A DNA stretch of 6,063 nucleotides from JAAYAY01 sp964429355 (GTDB lineage Bacteria > Planctomycetota > Planctomycetia > Pirellulales > Thermoguttaceae): NCBI GenBank assembly GCA_964429355.1, contig CAYSCH010000496.1, positions 1 through 6,063 of the forward strand, in the 5' to 3' direction. Shown piece by piece: positions 1 to 4,666 of this stretch. A program made the position numbers and the translations under genes. The number at the start of each line of letters is the position of its first letter. The first letter of the stretch is position 1. Under the pieces are notes generated by a model, which saw only the letters and a program-made list of their open reading frames with translations, was not told the DNA's origin and did no database searches.

Positions 1-17
1 AGATCCCCTATTGGCCC

Positions 18-206
18 ATGATGCTTGTCCTTGCCTTGTTTTCCCTCTGCTCGGGCGCCGCACTCTATTGGGGAATGGCTCATCTATCCTCTTGCTTCTG
101 TGTGCTTTCCGCTTTCGTCAGGATGGTGGGGTATTTTCTTATCGCCCTCGGGCTGATCATCGTGCCTGCCATGATAGTCCGCGGGTGGCACCGGTGGCAC
201 CGATGA
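18..206 (+). CDS. Small two-helix membrane protein, possibly 5'-truncated by the window edge
   Basis: This frame encodes a 62-residue, very hydrophobic protein with two likely membrane helices, at about residues 2-20 and 36-54, joined by a short Cys/Ser-rich loop (residues 24-31). It ends in a basic-aromatic tail, WHRWHR, which is encoded by two exact copies of a 9-base repeat just before the TGA stop. The frame is open back to the first bases of the window, so ATG 18 (or the adjacent ATG 21) may be internal to a longer membrane protein. No Shine-Dalgarno sequence can be judged because so little upstream sequence is present. I recognise no family. The helices and the absence of stops support a real gene, but the short length keeps confidence moderate. 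The overlapping frame starting at position 11 is rich in Arg, Ser and Pro and looks like a shadow. Confidence 0.5.
   Translation: MMLVLALFSLCSGAALYWGMAHLSSCFCVLSAFVRMVGYFLIALGLIIVPAMIVRGWHRWHR
184..201 (+). repeat. Two tandem copies of a 9-base unit
   Basis: GGTGGCACC occurs twice back to back (184-192 and 193-201). Because 9 is a multiple of three, it adds the residues Trp-His-Arg twice at the end of the small membrane protein without shifting its frame. It looks like a short slippage or microsatellite event. The copies contain the palindrome CACCGGTG at their junction. Confidence 0.85.
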
Positions 207-680
207 TTTTCCGCGGTAGCCTGTCCACTTCGTCGGCGGAATTCCGGGGACACGAACCGGTTTTATTTTGTTGTGCTGGGAAATATGAATCACAGGCAAA
301 GTTGCAGAACGTTCGACAGGGCCAGTAGCACGTATCCCCTTTCCCGAACTTCTTGCTCAACCAAGGGTGTAAAGGAGCAGAGCCATGCCCTCGCTGGGAA
401 CGCGGCCCTATCCCAGGCGGGCGGCGAATTGTCCCAACAACCCGTCGAATCTGAAAGTCGCCAGAACCGTTTAACGATTCAAAGGCAAGCATGCCTCTGT
501 CGGGGGAGTTTGGTGGCCGGATTCCAGGTTGGGCCGGTCAGGCTCGATTCGGGCCAGATCCGTGTCCGAGAACCCAACGTTTGCGGGGACACCGCCTGTC
601 CCCCGCTGGATTGACCACGCTACCGACGTCGGTATCCTGAATGGCATCGGGGCGGGTCGTCCCGGCAAAAGATGACGTGG
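207..680. other. Stretch with no convincing gene; REP-like hairpin motifs
   Basis: No frame here reads like a conserved protein. The open frames on both strands are rich in Arg, Ser, Pro and Cys, as expected of non-coding GC-rich DNA. The stretch carries paired GGGGACAC and CCTGTCC motifs twice: TGTCC at 222-226 can pair with GGACA at 248-252, and a tighter hairpin lies at 583-606. Such GGGGACAC-containing palindromes resemble the repetitive extragenic palindromes associated with REP-type transposases, but no transposase is present, and the assignment rests on pattern and memory. A 29-codon frame at 385-474 has a perfect AAAGGAG 7 bases upstream but no other support. Confidence 0.4.
583..606. 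repeat. GC-rich hairpin, REP-like
   Basis: The left arm GCGGGGACA (583-591) and right arm TGTCCCCCGC (597-606) pair over nine bases with a single bulged C, around a 5-base loop CCGCC. No T-run follows, so it does not look like an intrinsic terminator. It resembles a repetitive extragenic palindrome; counting copies elsewhere in the genome would decide. Confidence 0.5.
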
Positions 681-690
681 NNNNNNNNNN
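681..690. other. Assembly gap (10 N)
   Basis: Ten undetermined bases interrupt the sequence. The true gap size is unknown, so the reading frame, order and even contiguity of the two sides cannot be assumed. The leucine-rich-repeat gene to the right loses its 5' part here, while the left side shows no matching coding sequence. Confidence 0.98.
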
Positions 691-952
691 CCACTGAGGA
701 ATACGATCTGACCCTGGCGATTGAAACGCAGGGTGTAACAGACGCGTCGGTTGAAACACTGGGTAGACTGACCTCGGTCGACACGTTCTTTGTTGAGAAA
801 TCGGCCATTTCGGCAGATGGCATTGGCAAGCTCGAATCGCTTCTCCCAGAGGGGATAGTCGCGAAGAAGAGGGGATAGTCGCGAAGTACTACAAACCACC
901 CGATAACAATGCGATGGACGTGGAGCCAGTTGGGTCGAAACGACTTGATTGA
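691..952 (+). pseudogene. 3' end of a leucine-rich-repeat protein, frame-shifted by a 20-base tandem duplication
   Basis: From the assembly gap, frame 693-878 reads about 61 residues and then stops at TAG 876-878. The pattern around GVTDASVETLGRLTSV and SAISADGIGKLESLLP matches the final repeats of planctomycete leucine-rich-repeat proteins: a beta-strand segment, then T/S-x-I/V-T/S-D/A-x-G, a helix with paired leucines, and a closing LLP. The last codons lie in a 20-base duplication (copies at 848-866 and 868-886). Deleting one copy removes the early stop and continues the frame for about 22 more codons, reading AKYYKPPDNNAMDVEP and ending in SKRLD at TGA 950-952. That stop lies 17 bases before the next gene's ATG, an operon-like spacing. 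I infer that the intact form encoded the longer tail. The N-terminal part is in or beyond the gap. The protein's role is unknown; such domains usually mediate protein-protein contacts. Confidence 0.65.
848..886 (+). repeat. 20-base tandem duplication
   Basis: A 19-base identical block (848-866) recurs at 868-886 with a period of 20 bases. Twenty is not a multiple of three, so the second copy shifts the leucine-rich-repeat reading frame and brings a TAG in frame. Sequences on either side of the pair do not repeat. Confidence 0.95.
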
Positions 953-954
953 TT

Positions 955-959
955 GAGGT
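955..959 (+). promoter_or_regulatory. Ribosome binding site for the DUF1559-type gene
   Basis: GAGGT lies 10 bases before ATG 970 and favours that codon over the in-frame TTG at 949. The TTG would add only seven residues, has no such motif, and overlaps the ancestral stop of the preceding gene. Confidence 0.4.
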
Positions 960-969
960 ACAACATCAG

Positions 970-1431
970 ATGTCGGAAGACACTGTCACTGAACCATCGG
1001 TTGGACCACGCTTCAGTCTGCGCTCGCTGTTGATAACCACAGCAGTAATCTCTGGGCTACTAGGTGTATTCGCGCCATCGTTTCGAGCCGCGCGTGAGGC
1101 AAGTCAGCAAGTGAGGTGCTCAGTCAATCTGAGGCAAATCGCCTTGGCGTGTCTCAATTATCGTGACACCTACAAGGTTCTTCCATGCGCAATTACTTAC
1201 GACGATGATGGCAAGGCAATGCATAGTTGGCGAGTACTAATCTCGCCATTCGTGGAATCATCAGGCTTCTATGATGCCTACGACCTCAAACAGCCGTGGA
1301 ACGGCCCAGATAACCGATTGTTGGGTGACGCTATTCCAGACACATTCGTGGACAGCCAACGCAACTTATATCAACAAGTGTACAGGCTTGGTGTGTACCG
1401 CTGTCCTAGCGCGCCAAGATCACAGGACTGA
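970..1431 (+). CDS. DUF1559-type protein, N-terminal part (gene split by in-frame TGA)
   Basis: The 153-residue product begins with a short acidic segment, then RFSLRSLL (residues 14-21) and one membrane helix (about 19-38). Next comes the DUF1559 signature: RAAREASQQVRCSVNLRQIALACLNY with Cys50, a YKVLP segment (68-72) and the SWRVLISPFVE block (86-96). Near the end CPS (145-147) matches the usual position of the late cysteine. DUF1559 proteins are abundant in planctomycetes and normally start with a type IV pilin-like helix; here that is replaced by the RFSLRSLL type of anchor. Their function is unknown, and they are thought to be envelope-associated. The family normally continues through a TNY motif to a VLFADGSV-like end. 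Those parts lie in the same frame just after TGA 1429-1431, so this is the front half of an interrupted gene. It follows the leucine-rich-repeat remnant closely and may have been co-transcribed with it. Confidence 0.8.
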   Translation: MSEDTVTEPSVGPRFSLRSLLITTAVISGLLGVFAPSFRAAREASQQVRCSVNLRQIALACLNYRDTYKVLPCAITYDDDGKAMHSWRVLISPFVESSGFYDAYDLKQPWNGPDNRLLGDAIPDTFVDSQRNLYQQVYRLGVYRCPSAPRSQD

Positions 1432-1746
1432 ATGCTAACCAACTACGTGATGCTGATTGATGATCGGCCAGGACAGCCCAACGGACCACCGAAACTGCCG
1501 GGGAGCGCGCCTCCTCGGAACGACGCCAGGTCGGTAATCATCATCGAAATCGCTGACAGCGACATCCACTGGATGGAACCTCGGGACGTGCTATTGAGCG
1601 AACTAAGCTTCAAGATCAACGATCGCGCGAAACGCAGTCCATCCAGCTACCATGGCGATGCCTGCGTGTTACAAGCTGACGGCACGGTGATCGCATTGGA
1701 TAAGTCGATGACGGAGGAGTACGTGAAACAACTGCTCACGCAGTAG
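1432..1746 (+). CDS. DUF1559-type protein, C-terminal part (downstream of in-frame TGA)
   Basis: This 104-residue frame continues the preceding one without any shift; only the TGA at 1429-1431 separates them. It carries the C-terminal DUF1559 landmarks: TNYVMLIDD (residues 3-11), the strand and motif IEIADSDIHWMEPRD (38-52), and HGDACVLQADGTV (74-86), the counterpart of HPGGANVLFADGSV in typical members. An ATG immediately after the stop (TGAATG) could permit reinitiation, giving a separate fragment without a membrane anchor, but there is no Shine-Dalgarno sequence dedicated to it. The simplest view is a single 258-position gene carrying a nonsense change. Every other confident gene in the window that ends in TGA stops at a natural C-terminus, so general TGA recoding is unlikely. 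The stop codon is TAG at 1744-1746. Confidence 0.75.
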   Translation: MLTNYVMLIDDRPGQPNGPPKLPGSAPPRNDARSVIIIEIADSDIHWMEPRDVLLSELSFKINDRAKRSPSSYHGDACVLQADGTVIALDKSMTEEYVKQLLTQ

Positions 1747-1825
1747 TCGTAGCCTGCGTTTGGGATTGGCGTTTCTGCACGGAGTCATCACGAATGCCGC
1801 GATTGCAAGTGTGTGAAGGGGCCAT

Positions 1826-1945
1826 GTGGCCACGATTGGCGACGGCGACTACGACTTCGAGTACACCTACCCAAGGCATTCGGCGAGCGACGGACCGTTC
1901 CATCTGCCCGTCGCACGTAAGACGCGCCAAAAAAGGACCGTTTGA
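1826..1945 (+). CDS. Possible small or remnant frame of 39 residues, uncertain
   Basis: In the otherwise empty 1747-1979 stretch, one short frame has protein-like composition: an acidic-aromatic part reading GDGDYDFEYTYP, followed by a basic tail of KTRQKR type, ending in TGA 1943-1945. The candidate start is GTG 1826, preceded 4 bases upstream by AAGGGG, a plausible but tightly spaced ribosome binding site. The upstream limit of the frame is TGA 1814-1816. I recognise no family. It could be a small gene, the remnant of a longer decayed one, or chance. The rest of 1747-1979 shows no gene or terminator that I can support. Confidence 0.2.
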   Translation: MATIGDGDYDFEYTYPRHSASDGPFHLPVARKTRQKRTV

Positions 1946-1979
1946 TAACACAAGAGTAGAGGCTTTCAGGACGGGCTCC

Positions 1980-2372
1980 ATGATTGACTGGGCAGGCACG
2001 GCATTGAAACATCTTCCGCAGTTCAACGCTGTGATTCAGAAATCCGTCAGCTCCGTGGATCTTTGGTGGAACTTCAAGGAGATCCTCGCCGATGCGGGAG
2101 TCGATGAGGCTCGCCATAAGGATGTACGTGCCATCTATGACTATGCCTGGTGGTGTTTTGCCGTATCAGGGGACCCGGATCTTTCCGCTGAAGCTGAGGC
2201 GTACTTTTACGAAGACCTTCCAGCATATTCGGACTTCGAGGATCAAGTACCGCAGTTCATTAGTCCGTCGCAATTCCAATCGCTGGAAGAGGCCTTTCGC
2301 TACCGACTCAGCGAAGAAGAGTTCGAGGAGTTTCGTCGCCACTACTTTGAAGCACGCTGCCAATCTGACTAG
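1980..2372 (+). CDS. Conserved-looking soluble acidic protein of unknown function (130 aa)
   Basis: The protein has no signal peptide or membrane helix and looks all-helical and acidic. Landmarks are LWWNF (residues 28-32), AIYDYAWWCF (51-60), FYEDLP (76-81), a PQFISPSQF turn (91-99) and FRYRLSEEEFEEFRRHYF (106-123). From memory, proteins of about 130 residues with this series of motifs (IYDYAxWC, F.E.LP, FRY.LS.EE) recur in diverse bacteria as uncharacterised proteins, possibly the family Pfam lists as DUF7674; I could not check this. The frame is open back to 1794, but the upstream part is rich in Arg, Thr and Ser and reads like non-coding sequence. I therefore choose ATG 1980, which has a weak AGGA 8 bases upstream. 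Genes of this size and composition are often immunity-type partners of secreted toxins, but no toxin gene is visible here, so that remains speculation. Confidence 0.75.
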   Translation: MIDWAGTALKHLPQFNAVIQKSVSSVDLWWNFKEILADAGVDEARHKDVRAIYDYAWWCFAVSGDPDLSAEAEAYFYEDLPAYSDFEDQVPQFISPSQFQSLEEAFRYRLSEEEFEEFRRHYFEARCQSD

Positions 2373-2464
2373 CCATCCATTTGGCTTGTCACACCATTCA
2401 TAGTGTCATGTACTCATACCTCTTGTGATGCGCCTCAAATAACGACCGTTGACGACACAGAAGT

Positions 2465-2469
2465 AGGAA
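2465..2469 (+). promoter_or_regulatory. Ribosome binding site for the 97-residue membrane protein
   Basis: AGGAA ends six bases before ATG 2476, a good Shine-Dalgarno sequence and spacing. It supports this start codon, one of the better translation signals in the window. Confidence 0.5.
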
Positions 2470-2475
2470 CGTAGG

Positions 2476-2769
2476 ATGGCCCTTTGGTTGACACTCGTTT
2501 TGGCCGGTGTCTTGGTTTTGCTCTGGTTAGCACACCTCTGGTCAAGGCATTTCAGTTATCGCAAGGATTCGACCTTTGACAACTACATGGCCAACGGTTT
2601 CCGATTCTCGATCATTTCTTTGCTCTTAGGTCCCGGACTGATTGCCGCAGGGACGGTTTGGAGCGAGTCGGCACACCCGACGCGAATCGTCTTGTTGTGC
2701 ATCGGAGCGGGTGTGCTGGCTATATGGGCGGTTTCAGTATTTGTGATTCCATTGATCTGGGGGCGTTGA
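2476..2769 (+). CDS. Small integral membrane protein, three helices, unknown function
   Basis: The 97-residue product has three hydrophobic segments, at about residues 3-22, 44-62 and 70-94. The loop between helices one and two (23-43) is polar and contains basic residues (SRHFSYRK), then FDNYMANGF. By the positive-inside rule this loop is probably cytoplasmic, but the topology is only inferred. There is no catalytic motif and I recognise no family. The start is supported by AGGAA upstream. The gene is separated from its neighbours by about 100 bases on the left and 135 on the right, so it need not share a transcript with either. The composition is close to that of the preceding gene and less GC-rich than the hydrolase gene at the end of the window. 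Confidence 0.7.
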   Translation: MALWLTLVLAGVLVLLWLAHLWSRHFSYRKDSTFDNYMANGFRFSIISLLLGPGLIAAGTVWSESAHPTRIVLLCIGAGVLAIWAVSVFVIPLIWGR

Positions 2770-2837
2770 ACGTGCGACTGTCCCATCAATCGACCGTATT
2801 TTGACACGGAAGCCAGCGAAGGTCAGCCAATGCATTG

Positions 2838-2895
2838 CGCCCCATCGGCTGAGGGGCTACACTCAGCGGGAACTGCGATGTGAGCCGATTGGGCG
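2838..2895. promoter_or_regulatory. Inverted repeat upstream of a membrane-protein gene
   Basis: The arms 2838-2852 and 2881-2895 are reverse complements at 13 of 15 positions, separated by 28 bases. The right arm ends nine bases before ATG 2905. As RNA it could form a long stem that hides the translation start region; as DNA it could be a regulator-binding site. A second, smaller pairing (GCCCC 2839-2843 with GGGGC 2853-2857) would compete with the long stem. No T-run follows, so a terminator is unlikely. The function is inferred from position only. Confidence 0.45.
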
Positions 2896-2904
2896 ACCAG
2901 ATCA

Positions 2905-3402
2905 ATGAAACACGTACTTAACCTATATATCGCGTTGTCCGCCTTCATGATTACGACGGACTTGGCAGCGGTAACGGCAACCATTCCTGCCATGTTGGGC
3001 TTTAGGTGGCAAGCGACATTTCTGCAGGTTCTCCCCCTATTGTGTGTCGGAGGGTCGCTGATTATTTCCCTGGCTGCCCCAGTGGGCAACTGCTCTCGAT
3101 TCACCCTGGTTCGAGGTATTGGTCGAATCCCGGTTCTCGGTCGATATCTCGTTTTTGTTGTTATTGTCTGTGGCACGGTGTTGCTGGGAATGCTAGCCCT
3201 AAACGTTCTTACGTGCAGTTCCATTCAATCGCTGAAGCTTCCAAGCAATACCCCAATGGCGATAGCAACGCGAATCTATGAGGACGTGGGCGAAGGAGCG
3301 GTTGTCCGATGGGGGAGTGATACACGAGTATTCTTCTTGAGCGAAAAACGGGCGGCGGTCCAACGTGCTCTTGAGAAGGAAGGTATCACGGTTGAGGAGT
3401 GA
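2905..3402 (+). CDS. Membrane protein with C-terminal soluble tail, unknown function (165 aa)
   Basis: There are three likely membrane segments, at about residues 4-31, 38-60 and 80-103. The loop 61-79 is basic (including SRF, VRG and GRIP), which suggests that it faces the cytoplasm. The last 60 residues form a soluble tail with a predicted mix of strand and helix (IATRIYEDVGEGAVVRWG, then a Lys/Arg/Glu-rich helix ending in GITVEE). I recognise no family. ATG 2905 has no Shine-Dalgarno motif. No in-frame alternative upstream looks better, because an ATG at 2878 is followed directly by TGA. An inverted repeat covers the leader, so translation may be controlled by RNA structure. The gene is followed after its stop by an imperfect hairpin and then by a protease remnant. 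Confidence 0.7.
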   Translation: MKHVLNLYIALSAFMITTDLAAVTATIPAMLGFRWQATFLQVLPLLCVGGSLIISLAAPVGNCSRFTLVRGIGRIPVLGRYLVFVVIVCGTVLLGMLALNVLTCSSIQSLKLPSNTPMAIATRIYEDVGEGAVVRWGSDTRVFFLSEKRAAVQRALEKEGITVEE

Positions 3403-3419
3403 CCGCCCCTGAGGAGCGG
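3403..3419 (+). terminator. Imperfect hairpin directly after a stop codon
   Basis: CCGCCCC (3403-3409) faces GGAGCGG (3413-3419) across a three-base loop, pairing at six of seven positions. It begins immediately after the TGA of the membrane-protein gene. No T-run follows, so it may be only a transcript-end stabiliser or chance. Confidence 0.25.
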
Positions 3420-3445
3420 CAGTCCAGCCACTTTCCCATCAATAG

Positions 3446-3682
3446 GACTACGCGGGCAGCTATATGGAAACACTTCGCGACGTGTGTACGGAGGTGAATA
3501 TAGTTTGGTCGGCTACGGCCGTTGGACAACGCGCTACCGCTCACGAAATCGGCCATCAATTCGGTTGTGATCATGACTCAGTTCCGGGAAACATCATGTA
3601 CCTGACCGTGGGCCCGTCGACACAGGGCCCGACGTTCTCAGAGGAAAGCCTCAAGGCGATCCGGAGAAGTGATGGTCCTTAG
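3446..3682 (+). pseudogene. 5'-truncated metzincin zinc metalloprotease, catalytic C-terminal remnant
   Basis: The frame contains the full metzincin zinc site HEIGHQFGCDHD. Counting from ATG 3464, the zinc ligands are His27, His31 and His37, with catalytic Glu28; a NIMY segment (residues 43-46) follows and is a good Met-turn candidate. The end, FSEESLKAIRRSDGP, resembles the final helix of secreted bacterial reprolysin-like proteases. Such enzymes are usually several hundred residues long with a signal peptide. Here coding similarity begins around 3446 (DYAGSY, upstream of ATG 3464), is bounded by TAG 3443-3445, and lies only about 40 bases after the previous gene. The N-terminal half of the catalytic domain and any secretion signal are therefore missing. 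No ribosome binding site precedes ATG 3464. I read it as a deletion remnant; activity of a 72-residue product is unlikely because the upstream part of the catalytic fold is absent. Confidence 0.7.
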
Positions 3683-3691
3683 CTTGGAACT

Positions 3692-3696
3692 GGAGA
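3692..3696 (+). promoter_or_regulatory. Ribosome binding site for the secreted repeat protein
   Basis: GGAGA ends six bases before ATG 3703 and supports that start, which also places the signal peptide correctly at the N-terminus. Confidence 0.5.
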
Positions 3697-3702
3697 ACGG
3701 CG

Positions 3703-4653
3703 ATGAACTGGCGACTATGCTCCCTGCTTCTGGTAACCCAGGTCGGCATCGCATGTGCCGAATCGGAAGTGTCTAACCCCACACACAGCGGGGGCTTGCG
3801 TCTGGAGCTTTCCGTTGCTGAGTCGCCGATCCTGCAGCATGAGCCGCTCGTGGTGGCCGTGCGTGTGACCAACGTCTCCGGCGAAGGGGTGGAGTTGGTT
3901 CCCCGCTTCGAGGACATCTACTCAGCGCTGAAGTTCAATATCTCAGATCCCTATGGCCGGTCCTTCTCCCACCGCTGGATCGTCCATGCCGACGGGACGG
4001 CAAACTGGCGAGGTCTTGCGCCCGGGGCGTCGATGGTGCATCGGCAATGGCTGCTCTTCGGTACGCGGCGCCACGAGTATTTCGAGTTTCCCGGCGAGTA
4101 CCGCATCGACGCGACCTTCACAACGCCGCTCAAGGGTCATCCAGTCGTCACGCTCAAGTCGGAACCGGTGACATTCCACGTTGAGCGTGTGCCGGCGCCC
4201 GAGGTCGACGCGTGGGACTTCTTTCGCGGCACGGCTCGCACATCAATGGGCACTACGCCCGAGCCGATGGACTGGACACGAATCGCCCACGATTTGGACG
4301 GCATTCGGTACAAGTATCCAGAGAGTCGTTATGCGCCCTGGTGTCTTTTCCTACTCGGTCGAGGCTGGCAGCTTCGCCAGCGGAAATACGAAGAGAGGGC
4401 GAAGCGAGAGGCTGTTGCTGCCTTCGAAAAGCTCCTCGCAGACTACCCGGAATTTCCCATGCGCGTCGAAGCGTACTACTATCTCGCGAAGGCACAATAC
4501 GAAATCGATCCGACGGTCGAGAACCTTGAGATCATCCAGACCATGATTGACCAGCATTCGGACCTCTGGTTATTGCAGCTTGCGAAGGAGCAGATCGACA
4601 TTCGCAAGGCACACGCAGGCGTCGATCCATCGCGGCCCGTTTCGCTGCCCTAG
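3703..4653 (+). CDS. Secreted protein with beta-sandwich-like N-terminal domain and C-terminal helical repeats (316 aa)
   Basis: A signal peptide is clear: MNWR, a hydrophobic core, then a likely cleavage after ACA at about residue 19. Residues 32-162 are strand-rich, with LRLELSVAESPILQHEPLVVAVRVTN, a GEYRIDATF strand and VTLKSEPVTFHV. This is the pattern of an Ig-like or transglutaminase-N-like beta-sandwich, in which a 'what is owed to the ligand or norm' segment is followed by a strand of extension type. Residues 190-300 are helical with TPR-like spacing: LFLLGRGWQLRQRKYEERAK, AVAAFEKLLADYPEF, RVEAYYYLAKAQYEI. The ADYP and AYYYLAKA motifs recall TPR proteins of the BamD/YbgF type. It probably acts in the periplasm or an equivalent compartment as a binding or scaffold protein; no catalytic motif is seen. 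It starts 20 bases after the protease remnant's stop. Codon use is GC-rich and the frame looks intact. Confidence 0.8.
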   Translation: MNWRLCSLLLVTQVGIACAESEVSNPTHSGGLRLELSVAESPILQHEPLVVAVRVTNVSGEGVELVPRFEDIYSALKFNISDPYGRSFSHRWIVHADGTANWRGLAPGASMVHRQWLLFGTRRHEYFEFPGEYRIDATFTTPLKGHPVVTLKSEPVTFHVERVPAPEVDAWDFFRGTARTSMGTTPEPMDWTRIAHDLDGIRYKYPESRYAPWCLFLLGRGWQLRQRKYEERAKREAVAAFEKLLADYPEFPMRVEAYYYLAKAQYEIDPTVENLEIIQTMIDQHSDLWLLQLAKEQIDIRKAHAGVDPSRPVSLP

Positions 4654-4666
4654 CAACTGCGTGAAC

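Noticed and set aside
157..492. A 111-codon minus-strand open frame and a 113-codon plus-strand frame (273-614)
   Set aside because: Both are rich in Arg, Ser, Pro and Cys, have no ribosome binding site or recognisable motif, and overlap each other and the hairpin-bearing stretch. They look like chance frames in GC-rich DNA.
1429..1431. TGA as a selenocysteine or otherwise recoded codon
   Set aside because: No selenocysteine hairpin is apparent just downstream, DUF1559 proteins are not known selenoproteins, and other genes here use TGA as a normal stop.
1794..1979. A 62-codon N-terminal extension of the 130-residue protein
   Set aside because: The extension is rich in Arg, Thr and Ser with no motif, and a different frame over the same bases reads more like protein. 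ATG 1980 is the better start.
2823..3224. A 133-codon minus-strand open frame
   Set aside because: It lies antisense to the membrane-protein gene at 2905-3402, whose hydrophobic codons generate long antisense frames. Its Thr/Arg/Pro-rich composition is unlike a real protein.
3610..3630. Two GGGCCC palindromes spaced nine bases apart
   Set aside because: They lie inside the protease remnant's coding sequence, encode ordinary residues (G-P-S-T-Q-G-P), and GGGCCC is common in GC-rich DNA, so this is probably coincidental.
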